64,000 bases of DNA from Streptomyces sp. 846.5 (GCF_004365705.1 NZ_SOBN01000002.1:930001-994000), one strand, 5' to 3'. Positions 31,679 to 40,163 are shown, numbered from the stretch's first letter. A program made the numbers and translations. The notes: a model not told the origin generated them from the letters alone.

Positions 31679-34459
31679 TCAGCGTTCCATGGCCGACTCG
31701 AAGCTGTAGTTGCCGGAGTTGACCGAGAAGGCGGCGTATCCGTCCCGCATGCCGATGAATGCCGCGTCACCGGGTGCCCTGACGGTGCCTCGGTCCTTGG
31801 CCGGCACGAGGACCTGGGCGGTTGCGCCGACCGGAATCCGGACGGTGAGGTCGAGCCTCGTCCCCACGTGCTTCCAGCTGGAGCTGACCTCTCCCAGGGG
31901 CGTGCTCTGGTGCGCGGCGGCCGTGGTCAGGCCGCCGACCGGGTACGGCTTGATCTGGATCGTACGGAAGCCCTCGGACGTCGGCTGGATGCCGGCGAGG
32001 TCGGTGAAGAACCAGTCGTCGATCGTCCCCATGAACCCGTGGTCCTGTGAGCGGGCGGTGTCGCATTCCCACGCCTCCCACATCGTGGTGGCACCGCATT
32101 CCTGGAACCAGTGGCCCCAGCCGGGGTAGGCCGGGTTGCTCGCCACCTTGTAGGCCAGGTCCCCGTAACCGGCCTCGGTGAGGACGGTCAGCAGGTACCG
32201 GGATCCGTTGGCGCCGGTGGCGAGCAGGTTGCCCTTCGCGGTCACGTCCTGTGCCAGGTTCCTGGCGACCGCCGGCCGATCCGCGGCGGGTACGAGTCCG
32301 AAGGCGAGCCCGAGCACATTGGCGGTCTGCGAGTAGCCGGGACCGGTGGCTGTGCCGGCGGGATCGCGGAAGACATGGGTGGCCGGGTCGTAGAACATCT
32401 TCTGGACGGCCGCCGCGACTGTGCTCGCGAACTGCCGGTAGTGGGCGGCGTCGGCCGTGTGCCCGGTTGCTGCGGCCAGTTCAGCCAGCTGGGCTGCCGA
32501 CTCGTAGACGAACATGCTGCCGATGAGTTGGGTGGACGGGGCGGTCGAGTTGGTGGGCACCGACCAGTCGCCGAAGGTGAAGCCCTGGTAGATGGAGCCG
32601 GTCGAGCTGACACTCGATTCGATCATGTTCAGCCAGGCCGTCATCGTGCCGTAGTCGCCGCGGGTGGCGGCGAGGTCGCCGTAGTAGGTGTCCAGGTACG
32701 CGTGCAGGAAGATCACTGCGCTCTGCCACACCGGTTCCGGGGTGTACCAGGGGATGCAGATCGGGAACGGGGCCGTGGTGCACGGCTGCGGGCTCGGCGA
32801 GAGCATGGACAGGCTGCCGTCGGGGAGTTGGCCGTCGGTGATGTCCTGCATCCAGTTCTCGTAGTAGGCCTGCATCCCGAAGTTGCTCATCGCGGAGGTC
32901 GCGAGCAAGCGGTTGTCCGCGGTCCAGCCGCCCTTCTCGTAGACGGGTGTGTCGGTACCGAAGGAGTACTGGTTGTTGAGGACGGTCCGGCGCATCGCCT
33001 GGTGCATGGTGGTGAACAGGCCGCTGGAACTGTGGAAATCGCCGGTACTGGGCAGCGCGGTGTGCACCTGCACGCCCTGGGTCGACAGGAGTTCGGGCAG
33101 CGGGGGCGCCGAAGTGCCCGACGACGCAGGGGTCGTGGACACCTGCACATACCGGTAACCCTTCCACCCCCAGCTCGGCTCGTAGGTCTCCGGGCCGCCG
33201 CCCTTCATGATGTAGGTGTCGGTCTGGCCCGCCTCGTCCTCCGCGGTTCCGTCCGCGTTGAGCTTCTCCGCGTAGCGGATGCTCACCGAGGTGCCGGCCG
33301 GGCCGAGCATGGCGATCCGGGCCCAACCGGAGGTGGTGATCCCGAAGTCGTACACCTTCACGCCGGACTTGGGTGTCGTGACGGCCACCGGGTCGATGGT
33401 CGCGGTCGCCTCGATCGGCGGGATCGACTGCGCACGGAGCGTGCCCGTGGGCGCCGGGGTCACCACCGCGGGAGTCCACCCGGCAGCCTTGAAGCCGGGC
33501 TGGGACCATCCGGCCTGGACCAGGCGGGCGTCATAGGTCTCGGCCTGGACGTTGTCCGCGGTCGTCGGCCCGTCGGAGACGGCCCAACTGGTGTCGCTGA
33601 GCACCTGCGTGGACGTTCCGTCGGCGTACCGGACGTCGAGTTCGACCTTGGCCTTGGGTTGGGCGGGCTGCCAGGGCACCGCGGCCGGAATGCTGAAGTG
33701 TTCCGCGTTCCCGGAGTACCAGCCGTTCCCCAGGCTGACGCCGATCGCGTCCGACCCGGGGCGCAGGTTCCGGGTCACGTCGTAGGAGACGTAGTCGACG
33801 GTCTTGTTGTAGTCGGTGAAGGCCGGGTCCAGGACGTGGTCGCCGATCTTCCGGCCGTTGATGTACAGCTTGTAGAAGCCGAGCCCGGACACATAGGCCC
33901 GGGCGTTGACGATGCTGCCGTGCAGCGAGAACTCCTTGCGCAGCAAGGGATTCGGGGCCTGTACGCCGACGGCGTCGGGGGCCTTGCCGATCCACGCGCC
34001 GCCGAACCGGGTCGGGTTCAGGAATGCCGTCTCGAACCAGGCGTGTCCACTCCACGGCGAGGGCTGCCCGCGCTCGTCCCACACCCGCACCGCCCAGAGG
34101 TACCGGGTGCGCGACCTCAACTCCTGTCCGGCGTAGGACACGTCGTAGGGCTGGGGGGAAGTGACCTTGCCGGAGTCCCAGACGACGCCGGCTCCCGGAT
34201 CCGTGGACGACACCACGATCTCGTAGGCCGTCTGAATGACACCGTTCCGCGCTGCGCTGTCGATCCAGGAGAACCGGGGTGTCGTGGTGTCGATACCGAG
34301 CGGATCGGCCAGGTGTTCGGTGGTCAGATCCGTGACCCGTACCGGGTCGCCGCCGGCCTTTGCGGCGGCGGTACCCGTCGGCAGCAGCGATACCGCGACC
34401 GCGACTGCAACCGCCGACCCCTTCCATCGCCTCACCCGGTCACGAGAATTGCCATCCAT
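31679..34459 (-). CDS. Secreted alpha-L-rhamnosidase, GH78
   Basis: A 926-residue exported glycosidase that releases terminal rhamnose from plant glycosides or rhamnogalacturonan. The signal peptide is about residues 1-33 (RRWKGSAVAVAVAVSLLPTG, cleavage near TAAAKA). Beta-sandwich domains begin RVTDLTTEHLADPLGIDTT and include FYKLYINGRKIGDHVLDPAF. The (alpha/alpha)6 catalytic barrel (about 495-840) has the general-acid segment TDTPVYEKGGWTADNRL and QECGATTMWEAWECD. The ATG at 34459 follows GGAGGGAG. A region upstream carries LacI-type operator-like sites. It pairs functionally with the arabinofuranosidase at 24.5 kb in pectin or flavonoid-glycoside breakdown. Confidence 0.93.
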   Translation of the reverse strand: MDGNSRDRVRRWKGSAVAVAVAVSLLPTGTAAAKAGGDPVRVTDLTTEHLADPLGIDTTTPRFSWIDSAARNGVIQTAYEIVVSSTDPGAGVVWDSGKVTSPQPYDVSYAGQELRSRTRYLWAVRVWDERGQPSPWSGHAWFETAFLNPTRFGGAWIGKAPDAVGVQAPNPLLRKEFSLHGSIVNARAYVSGLGFYKLYINGRKIGDHVLDPAFTDYNKTVDYVSYDVTRNLRPGSDAIGVSLGNGWYSGNAEHFSIPAAVPWQPAQPKAKVELDVRYADGTSTQVLSDTSWAVSDGPTTADNVQAETYDARLVQAGWSQPGFKAAGWTPAVVTPAPTGTLRAQSIPPIEATATIDPVAVTTPKSGVKVYDFGITTSGWARIAMLGPAGTSVSIRYAEKLNADGTAEDEAGQTDTYIMKGGGPETYEPSWGWKGYRYVQVSTTPASSGTSAPPLPELLSTQGVQVHTALPSTGDFHSSSGLFTTMHQAMRRTVLNNQYSFGTDTPVYEKGGWTADNRLLATSAMSNFGMQAYYENWMQDITDGQLPDGSLSMLSPSPQPCTTAPFPICIPWYTPEPVWQSAVIFLHAYLDTYYGDLAATRGDYGTMTAWLNMIESSVSSTGSIYQGFTFGDWSVPTNSTAPSTQLIGSMFVYESAAQLAELAAATGHTADAAHYRQFASTVAAAVQKMFYDPATHVFRDPAGTATGPGYSQTANVLGLAFGLVPAADRPAVARNLAQDVTAKGNLLATGANGSRYLLTVLTEAGYGDLAYKVASNPAYPGWGHWFQECGATTMWEAWECDTARSQDHGFMGTIDDWFFTDLAGIQPTSEGFRTIQIKPYPVGGLTTAAAHQSTPLGEVSSSWKHVGTRLDLTVRIPVGATAQVLVPAKDRGTVRAPGDAAFIGMRDGYAAFSVNSGNYSFESAMER

Positions 34460-34482
34460 GGTTCTCCCTCCGAGGCATCTGA

Positions 34483-34720
34483 TTGAACGTTTCAAACCGC
34501 CGTGCTCCCAGATCCACACGCGCGTTGCACATGGACCAGCCATGGAGGCGCTGGGCATTGCCTCGAACATGGCCCCAATGCCGCACTCCACGACCGAATT
34601 ACCGTGCTACATAGGGCAGAACTGCTCGGTCGGCCCAAGTGGGCGGCCCGCCGGGCCGTGCGGTGCAGAGGATGATTCCAGCACTGCTCCCGGGTCGCCC
34701 TCTTCAGCTGACACGTTTCA
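34483..34720. promoter_or_regulatory. LacI-type operator-like sites before the rhamnosidase gene
   Basis: TTGAACGTTTCAA (34483-34495) lies 24 bp before the rhamnosidase start, and TGACACGTTTCA (34709-34720) lies farther upstream. Both contain the CGTTTCA half-site common to LacI-family sugar repressors. The 400-bp gap (34460-34859) otherwise holds no supported gene. Confidence 0.5.
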
Positions 34721-34859
34721 TTGAGCGGCTCAACGGCCCCGACAGTAGAGCCCCGGAAATTCACCGTCAAGACCCACAGCAACTCCACAGCAAGGACCGC
34801 TGCCGCCGTGGTCTGCCGCCGGCTCGGTCCGCTGGGATGATCAGGGGTGGCGATCGGCG

Positions 34860-35375
34860 ATGTCTGAAGGGGTAGTGACTGTGGGCGAGCGGGCGGAGAT
34901 CTCGACGGCGAAGGAGGCCGCGAACAACGAGCTGATCCTGACCTTCGGCCGTCTGCAGGGTGCGGCGAACCGATTGGGGTACATCCTCGGCCGAGCGCTG
35001 GAGCAGGAGTGCGGGATCACCCATCTGATGTACGAGGTGCTGCTCATTCTGGGTCGCGCCGGCGAGCCGGGGCTGTCGATGCGGGCCGTCGCCCAGGAGC
35101 AGGTGCTGACCACCGGAGGGGCGACGCGGCTGGTGGACCGCATGGAGGCGGCCGGGCTGGTGGAGCGCACCGAGGATCCCGATGACCGGCGCGGCCGACT
35201 GCTGCGGCTCACCGCGGTCGGCGAGGAGACCGCGCTGCGCGCCTCCCGGGTGCATGTGGAGAACATCCGGCGCTACTTCCTGGAGCCGCTGCCCGAGGCA
35301 GACCGCGCGCGCTTCGCCGAGGATCTGCGCCTCCTCAGCCATGCAGCCCGCGACGCGCTGCCGCGCCTGCGCTGA
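34860..35375 (+). CDS. MarR-family regulator
   Basis: A 171-residue winged-helix regulator. HLMYEVLLILGRAGEPGLSM (about 56-75) leads to the DNA-binding helix VLTTGGATRLVDRMEAAGLV and the wing RTEDPDDRRGRLLRLT. A GTG at 34881 with GAAGGGG upstream is an alternative start that would remove seven residues. The 18-bp perfect palindrome at 35452-35469 lies downstream, between this gene and the MBL gene, and is probably its target. MarR proteins usually respond to phenolics or oxidants. Confidence 0.9.
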   Translation: MSEGVVTVGERAEISTAKEAANNELILTFGRLQGAANRLGYILGRALEQECGITHLMYEVLLILGRAGEPGLSMRAVAQEQVLTTGGATRLVDRMEAAGLVERTEDPDDRRGRLLRLTAVGEETALRASRVHVENIRRYFLEPLPEADRARFAEDLRLLSHAARDALPRLR

Positions 35376-35451
35376 ACTGCGGTTCGCCGACCGCTCTGGT
35401 GTACTGGTTCGGGGAGTCCGAGATGTGACGCACGTCATAGGTCCAGGGAAA

Positions 35452-35469
35452 TAACTGACAAGTCAGTTA
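35452..35469. promoter_or_regulatory. Perfect 18-bp MarR-type operator
   Basis: TAACTGAC and GTCAGTTA flank AA. It lies 62 bp before the MBL gene start; a smaller pair TGACG/CGTCA lies about 20 bp to its left. The size and position fit a MarR dimer site controlling the MBL-SnoaL pair. Confidence 0.75.
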
Positions 35470-35531
35470 CTGTTGTGTCAGGTGAATTGACCGCGTCGGG
35501 CTACCCCATCCGCGAAGCAAAGGAGCATTCC

Positions 35532-36338
35532 ATGAGCACTCTGGACTTCACCGTCCTCGACCTGGACTTCCCCGCCGGCAGCAAGAACAAGACGGCCACG
35601 CTGGTCACCGGCGAGCGCGAAGCCCTGCTGGTGGACGCCGGCTTTACCCGCGCCGACGGCCACCGTCTGGCGGCCGCCGTGCTGGACTCCGGCAAGGAGC
35701 TGACCACCGTGTTCGTCAGCCACGCCGATCCGGACTTCTACTTCGGCGCCGAGGTGATCGCCGACGCCTTCCCGAACGCGACCTTCGTCGCCACCCCGAT
35801 CGTCATCGAGCACATCCAGCACTCCTACGACGGCAAGCTCAAAGCCTGGGCAGCCCTCGGCTCGAACCTGCCCACCCGCCTGGTCGGCCTCACGCCGCTG
35901 ACCGGCGACCTCACCGTCGAAGGCCATACCTTCCAGCTCAAGGGCGGCCCGTCCGGACTCCCGGACCGCCACTACCTGTGGCAGCCCGAGCAGCGCGCGG
36001 TCCTCGGTGGCGTCCTGCTCTTCCAGCAGGAGCACGTCTGGGTCGCCGACACCGCCACGCCCGCGCAGCGCGCCGCCTGGATCACGCTCCTGGACGAGAT
36101 GGCCGAGCTCGACCCGCAGTTGGTCGTCCCCGGCCACCGCCTGCCCGGCACCCCGGCCGACGCGTCCGCCATCACCAACACCCGCGAGTACCTCACCACC
36201 TTCGAGAAGGAGTTGGCCGACGCCGCCGACGGCGCCGCGCTGACCGACGCACTCGTCAAGCGCTACCCCGACCACGGCATGCTGATCGCCGCCCAGATCG
36301 GCGCCAAGGTCGCCAAGGGCGAAATGAAGTGGGGCTGA
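35532..36338 (+). CDS. MBL-fold protein of the Vmh-like class, degenerate metal motif
   Basis: A 268-residue metallo-beta-lactamase-fold protein. Where the metal motif H-x-H-x-D-H is expected it has SHADPDFYFGAE, so the second and third His positions are Asp and Phe. The last His in LVVPGHRLPG is kept. VLGGVLLFQQEHVWVAD replaces the usual central motif. This pattern recurs in Vmh-type proteins, so it is probably a real subfamily trait. Catalysis, if any, cannot use the standard two-metal centre. ATG with AAGGAGC upstream. It is coupled to the next gene by a 2-bp gap and is probably under the MarR operator. Confidence 0.88.
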   Translation: MSTLDFTVLDLDFPAGSKNKTATLVTGEREALLVDAGFTRADGHRLAAAVLDSGKELTTVFVSHADPDFYFGAEVIADAFPNATFVATPIVIEHIQHSYDGKLKAWAALGSNLPTRLVGLTPLTGDLTVEGHTFQLKGGPSGLPDRHYLWQPEQRAVLGGVLLFQQEHVWVADTATPAQRAAWITLLDEMAELDPQLVVPGHRLPGTPADASAITNTREYLTTFEKELADAADGAALTDALVKRYPDHGMLIAAQIGAKVAKGEMKWG

Positions 36339-36340
36339 CC

Positions 36341-36763
36341 ATGACGCACGAGCAAGCCGACTTCGCGACATCCCCCGCTCCCGCCGACGTGGTCCGCCGC
36401 CAGTACCTCGCCTCGGCCGCCGGCGACCTGGAAGCCCTGCGCGCCACCCTCGCCCCGGACGTGGAGTGGACCGAGATGGCCGGCTTCCCGCTGGCCGGCA
36501 CCTACCGCACCCCCAACGGCGTGACCTCCCACGTCATGGAGAAGCTCGGCCAGGACTGGGACGACTGGACCGCCCACGACGACACCTACGTCGTCGACGG
36601 CGAGAACGTCGTCGTCCTGGCCCGCTACACCGCCGCGAACAAGGCCACCGGGCGGCCCGTCGACGTCCGCGTCGCCCACGCCTTCGTGGTCCGCGGCGGC
36701 CGCATCGTTCGCTTCGAGCAGTTCGTCGACACCGCGCTCGTCCGAGACGCGATGACCGACTGA
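36341..36763 (+). CDS. SnoaL-like/NTF2-fold protein
   Basis: A 140-residue cone-fold protein of usual SnoaL_2 length. It has an N-terminal helix VVRRQYLASAAGDLEALRAT, then LAPDVEWTEMAGFPLAG and, near the end, AHAFVVRGGRIVRFEQFVDT. Members are small isomerases, cyclases, hydrolases or ligand binders, and the substrate cannot be inferred. It starts 2 bp after the MBL stop, so the two are one unit controlled from the MarR palindrome. Confidence 0.88.
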   Translation: MTHEQADFATSPAPADVVRRQYLASAAGDLEALRATLAPDVEWTEMAGFPLAGTYRTPNGVTSHVMEKLGQDWDDWTAHDDTYVVDGENVVVLARYTAANKATGRPVDVRVAHAFVVRGGRIVRFEQFVDTALVRDAMTD

Positions 36764-36798
36764 CGCACACGGCGCCTCACCCGGACGGGTCCGCAACG

Positions 36799-37260
36799 AT
36801 GCCGACCGCCTGCCCGGACGTGATGCTTGACGTGCCGATCGCACGCCTATCACGGACATGGAGACAGCTCGTGGCGGAGGAAGAGACCAGGTCGCTCGCC
36901 GAGCTCTACGACGAAGCCCGCGCGGAGGGCGCCACCCTGACCGTGTACGCGGGCGGTGACGTCGCCGACCAGCAGGACGGCACGCTGGCGGCGTTTACCG
37001 CGGCCTTCCCGCACATCACCCTCAACATGATCGTGGACTACAGCAAGTACCACGACGTCCGCATCGACCGGCAAACGTCGTCCCGGACGGGGGCCCGATA
37101 TGGGCGTATGAAAACGCCCATCTGGAGGAGTTCACCACCTTCATGGAGGACCGCACCGAAGTCGAGCGCTGGCGCCAGACCCTCGTCCTCCACCTGGGCG
37201 AGGTGACCGGCGAGCCCACCCCCGGCTGGCTGGGCCTCCGCCCGACCCGCCACGCCTGAC
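36799..37260 (+). pseudogene. Fused remnants: ABC substrate-binding protein head and an unrelated tail
   Basis: From about 36870 the frame reads LAELYDEARAEGATLTVYAG, GDVADQQDGTLAAFTAAFP and VDYSKYHDVRIDRQ, the start of an iron/2-aminoethylphosphonate-type extracellular solute-binding protein, lacking a signal peptide. At about 37080 it breaks off. In a different frame follows ENAHLEEFTTFMEDRTEVER and GEVTGEPTPGWLGLRPTRHA with a stop at about 37260, the C-terminus of another, unrecognised protein. A deletion probably joined them; no working product is expected. Confidence 0.55.
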
Positions 37261-37483
37261 CCCACCCGGCCCGGGTCCGAGAGACCCTCGGTGGTCGTCT
37301 CCGGCTGGTTGCTCGGCGGCTACCTGGCCGCGCCACCGGCAATCCCCGGGGAGAGAGTACGGACTGTCCATGGCTCCTCGCCTGCTCCGCAGCTGTGCGT
37401 CGCACGCTTGTCGGGGCCGGTGCCCGACCGGAGGAATGGCTGCCGCGGACGGGGGCAGGCGCACTGTCAGGAGGATGATATCT

Positions 37484-37654
37484 ATGGGTGTTGTACTGCT
37501 GGTACTGCTGCTTGCCCTGCTTCTGGGCGGCCTGGGTTTCGCTGTCCACATTCTGTGGTGGATCGCGATTGTTGTGCTGGTGCTCTGGGCGCTGGGATTT
37601 GTGTTCCGCGGCGCGGGCTCCGGCGGAAGCCGGGGCCGCTGGTACCGATGGTGA
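37484..37654 (+). CDS. Small hydrophobic membrane protein
   Basis: A 56-residue protein that is almost all membrane: two hydrophobic stretches, VVLLVLLLALLLGGLGFAV and ILWWIAIVVLVLWALGFVF, and a short basic tail RGRWYRW. Similar tiny proteins with a W/R-rich end are common in streptomycetes and have no established role. The ATG at 37484 has CAGGAGG about ten bases upstream. A strong terminator follows at 37670, so it forms its own short transcript. Confidence 0.8.
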   Translation: MGVVLLVLLLALLLGGLGFAVHILWWIAIVVLVLWALGFVFRGAGSGGSRGRWYRW

Positions 37655-37669
37655 TTACCTGAGCAATCC

Positions 37670-37711
37670 CGCAGTGGCGGTACCCCCAACCCTGGGGGTA
37701 CCGCCACTGCG
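37670..37711 (+). terminator. Strong hairpin terminator
   Basis: An uninterrupted stem of about 19 bp, CGCAGTGGCGGTACCCCC pairing with GGGGGTACCGCCACTGCG, closes on a short AACC-type loop. It follows the small membrane protein gene by 15 bp. Confidence 0.85.
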
Positions 37712-37809
37712 CGTCCGACCTCGGTACCGACCTCAAGTCGTGGTTGCTCCAGAACAGTTCGCGTGCTGGGACGGGTATGTCCGGCAGTACAGCGGTTAGG
37801 TACTACGGT

Positions 37810-38190
37810 ATGGCGAAATCCTCAGCACTTCACAACGTTTCTCACTTGGTCGGCGTGCGACCGCAGGCCGAGGTCGAGCTCGCGCACCACGCACTGAATG
37901 CCGTGGCGCTCTCGCCCCAGACTCAGACGCAGTACTCCAACGGGGCCCTCACCGGCTACCTCTGGGCCCTGGGCCGAGGCACCGCCGCCCCAGTCACGGG
38001 CGCGCGCAGCGGCGGAACACCGACCCTGGCCGGGCTCACCGAAGAGATCGACGCGACCGTGGTGCAGCTGGCCGCTCAGACCCAGCGCACTGTCCCGCGC
38101 GACTTCCTCCAGGGTGTCCACGACGCCCTGGCCTGGGTCTGCGGATACAGCGACGACCGGCCCTGCGAAAACCTGGTCGCAGGCAACTGA
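37810..38190 (+). CDS. Conserved-type hypothetical protein
   Basis: A 126-residue soluble protein with no recognised motif. It contains the mainly helical segments VELAHHALNAVALSPQTQT and EEIDATVVQLAAQTQRTVPR and ends with ALAWVCGYSDDRPCENLVAG. Codon use is normal. The ATG at 37810 is chosen because the matching frame upstream covers the terminator loop region; the ribosome-binding site is weak. It lies 76 bp before the cation transporter frame. Confidence 0.6.
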   Translation: MAKSSALHNVSHLVGVRPQAEVELAHHALNAVALSPQTQTQYSNGALTGYLWALGRGTAAPVTGARSGGTPTLAGLTEEIDATVVQLAAQTQRTVPRDFLQGVHDALAWVCGYSDDRPCENLVAGN

Positions 38191-38266
38191 AAACCGTAGC
38201 TACGGCTGATCCGCGCCACCGAAGGGCATCGCGATAAGCAGCCAGGAAAACACCCGTACCGTCAGG

Positions 38267-39199
38267 GTGGCCCTCGGGGCGAACCTCGCCATCGCCGTCG
38301 CCAAGATCGCAGGCGGTCTGGTCACCGGCTTCCCCGTGCTGCTGTCAGAGGCAGCCCATTCCCTCGCCGACAGCCTCAACGAGCTCTTCCTACTGGCCTC
38401 GCTGCGCCCCAGCCGACGGCCCGCCGACCACGAACAGCACCCGTCGGACGCCGACTACGTGATCGGGTTCGCGGTGCTTCTCGTCGCCCTGCTCGCCGAG
38501 AGCGGCTCGCTGGTCAAGGCACTGGCTCAGGCCCGGACGGAGGCCCGCGAGCGCAACCGTGGCCTGATCGTCCACCTGCGCCGTGGCGACGACCCGGCAT
38601 TGCGTACGGTGCTGGCCGAGGACGCCACCGCCGTACTCGGCGTCGTCCTCGCCGCCATGAGCATGCTGCTGCACCTGATCACCGGCGACGCCCGCTGGGA
38701 GGCCGGGGCCTCACGGGTCATCGGGGCGCTGCTGGTGTACGTCGCCTACCGGCTGGGGCACGAGGCCCAACGCGAACTGATCGGCCAGGCCGTCGACCCC
38801 GAACTCCAACACGAGCTGCGAGCCTTCCTGGACGCACCGCCGGAGATCGACACCGTCACCGACCTGCTCACCATGCGCATGGGCCCGGACTCCACCCTGA
38901 TGGCGGTGCGCCTGGACCTGTACAGCGGCCTGGACAGCGAGGACATCGAGTTGGTGTGCGGCAGGATCCGCGAGGCCCTTGGGACTTGGGGGCATGGCCT
39001 GGACCAGGTCTTCCTGGACATCGGCGACGCCTCCGAACAGGACCGCGCCCGGGCCGGACGCGAACGCCGGCGCCTGGCCCCCATGAGAACCTGCCCACGG
39101 AGTGAACCCGAACTCGGCGGCAGCCCAGCGTGCCGCGGTAGAGCCTGGTCGGCAGGGGTGCAGGGTTCCGCGTGTGCCTGCGGGACGGCCCTTGTTTGA
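38267..39199 (+). CDS. Cation diffusion facilitator-family transporter
   Basis: A protein of about 310 residues related to CDF metal/proton antiporters. Helix 2 carries the metal-site pattern SEAAHSLADSLNELFLLASL (His and Asp four apart). Further helices include YVIGFAVLLVALLAES and AVLGVVLAAMSMLLHLI, and a cytoplasmic domain follows from about 200. Family-like sequence (SSQENTRTVR) continues in frame upstream of the GTG at 38267, but no ATG, GTG or TTG is there, only ATC/ATA near 38228-38235. So the true start may be mutated or non-standard. The last 40 residues are a Cys-rich tail unlike the family. Confidence 0.78.
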   Translation: MALGANLAIAVAKIAGGLVTGFPVLLSEAAHSLADSLNELFLLASLRPSRRPADHEQHPSDADYVIGFAVLLVALLAESGSLVKALAQARTEARERNRGLIVHLRRGDDPALRTVLAEDATAVLGVVLAAMSMLLHLITGDARWEAGASRVIGALLVYVAYRLGHEAQRELIGQAVDPELQHELRAFLDAPPEIDTVTDLLTMRMGPDSTLMAVRLDLYSGLDSEDIELVCGRIREALGTWGHGLDQVFLDIGDASEQDRARAGRERRRLAPMRTCPRSEPELGGSPACRGRAWSAGVQGSACACGTALV

Positions 39200-39328
39200 C
39201 GGGTCCGATCGGGGTTAGGCGCGCTGGTGTCCCGCGGCCGAGCGGGTTCCGAATCGGCAGCCCTCGCGATTCTCCTAGGTCTTCGGGGCCGCCACTGCAG
39301 GGCGTGTGCGTGGGAAGGAATGTCACCG

Positions 39329-39631
39329 ATGGGAAGTAAGCCAGAACTTCCGGGTGCGGTCGAGTGGGCGTGGCAGTGGCACGACCAGGCCGCCTGCGCC
39401 CACCTGGACTCACACCTGTTTTTCCACCCCGCCGGGGAGCGCGGCGAGAACTTCGCGGCGAGAGAGCGGGCCGCGAAGCAGATCTGCGGCGCTTGCCCAG
39501 TGCTCGGGCAATGCCGCCAGTACGCGCTGGCCGCGCGCGAGCCCTACGGAGTCTGGGGTGGGCTGAGCGAGGACGAACGCGCAGGCCTGCTGCGCCGCCG
39601 CAGGCCCGCACACCGGAGGCTGAACGCCTGA
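39329..39631 (+). CDS. WhiB-family iron-sulfur transcription factor
   Basis: A 100-residue WhiB-like protein. Four cysteines bind a 4Fe-4S cluster: AACAHLDSHLFF, then CGACPVLGQC. The G[VI]WGG turn occurs in PYGVWGGLSEDER, and an Arg-rich DNA-binding tail (LLRRRRPAHRRLNA) follows. The ATG at 39329 has AAGGA at a good distance, whereas the ATG three codons earlier is too close. WhiB proteins bind the primary sigma factor and sense NO, O2 or redox state. The position suggests stress control. Confidence 0.93.
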   Translation: MGSKPELPGAVEWAWQWHDQAACAHLDSHLFFHPAGERGENFAARERAAKQICGACPVLGQCRQYALAAREPYGVWGGLSEDERAGLLRRRRPAHRRLNA

Positions 39632-39765
39632 CGGTCCGTCGGCCGATGCTAAGTGGTTCGGACCGGAGCAGGCGCGCAGGACTATCGGGCGGTCGGCGGC
39701 CTTGCAGGCAGACCGGGTACGGCGACGCTCCCTGGTCCGTTCGCGCCGCCAATGCCCGGCACTGG

Positions 39766-40104
39766 TCAGGGCGAGGCGGGCGGTTCCGCGTGTTCGGCGG
39801 CGCGGCGGTATTCGGCGTTGAGGCGCGTTGCTTCTTCGAGCTGGTCTTCGAGGATGATGATGCGGCAGGCGGCCTCGATGGGGGTGCCCTGGTCGACCAG
39901 TTCGCGGGCGCGGGCGGCGATGCGCAGTTGGTAGCGGGAGTAGCGGCGGTGGCCGCCCTCGGAGCGCAGTGGGGTGATCAGGCGGGCTTCGCCGATGGCG
40001 CGTAGGAAGCCCTGGGTGGTGCCGAGTATCTCGGCGGCCCGGCCCATGGTGAAGGCGGGGTAGTCGTCGTCGTCGAGATGGTTGATCGAGTTGTCTGCTG
40101 TCAT
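39766..40104 (-). CDS. MerR-type helix-turn-helix regulator (short)
   Basis: A 112-residue protein with a MerR DNA-binding domain (about 17-85): FTMGRAAEILGTTQGFLRAI and HRRYSRYQLRIAARARELV. It is followed by a coiled helix ILEDQLEEATRLNAEYRRAA for dimer formation. There is no effector domain, so it may respond through partner proteins or act constitutively. AGAGAGG precedes the ATG. A perfect 32-bp palindrome lies 28 bp upstream of its start. Confidence 0.88.
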   Translation of the reverse strand: MTADNSINHLDDDDYPAFTMGRAAEILGTTQGFLRAIGEARLITPLRSEGGHRRYSRYQLRIAARARELVDQGTPIEAACRIIILEDQLEEATRLNAEYRRAAEHAEPPASP

Positions 40105-40131
40105 CGGTGCCTCTCTTTTGGAACGCGTGGA

Positions 40132-40163
40132 GGGGCCCTGGTGCCGTACGGCACCAGGGCCCC
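40132..40163. repeat. Perfect 32-bp palindrome without a loop
   Basis: GGGGCCCTGGTGCCGT and its exact complement meet at a CGTACG centre. It lies in the leader or promoter region of the MerR-type gene at 40104. It is too long and too symmetrical for a chance event; it could be a dimer or tetramer operator, or a cruciform. Confidence 0.7.

Noticed and set aside
32111-34486. Open plus-strand frame of 791 codons opposite the rhamnosidase gene
   Set aside because: It mirrors the GH78 gene. G/C-rich third positions keep the antisense frame open; the product is Gly/Arg/Val-rich with no domain, and there is no start signal.
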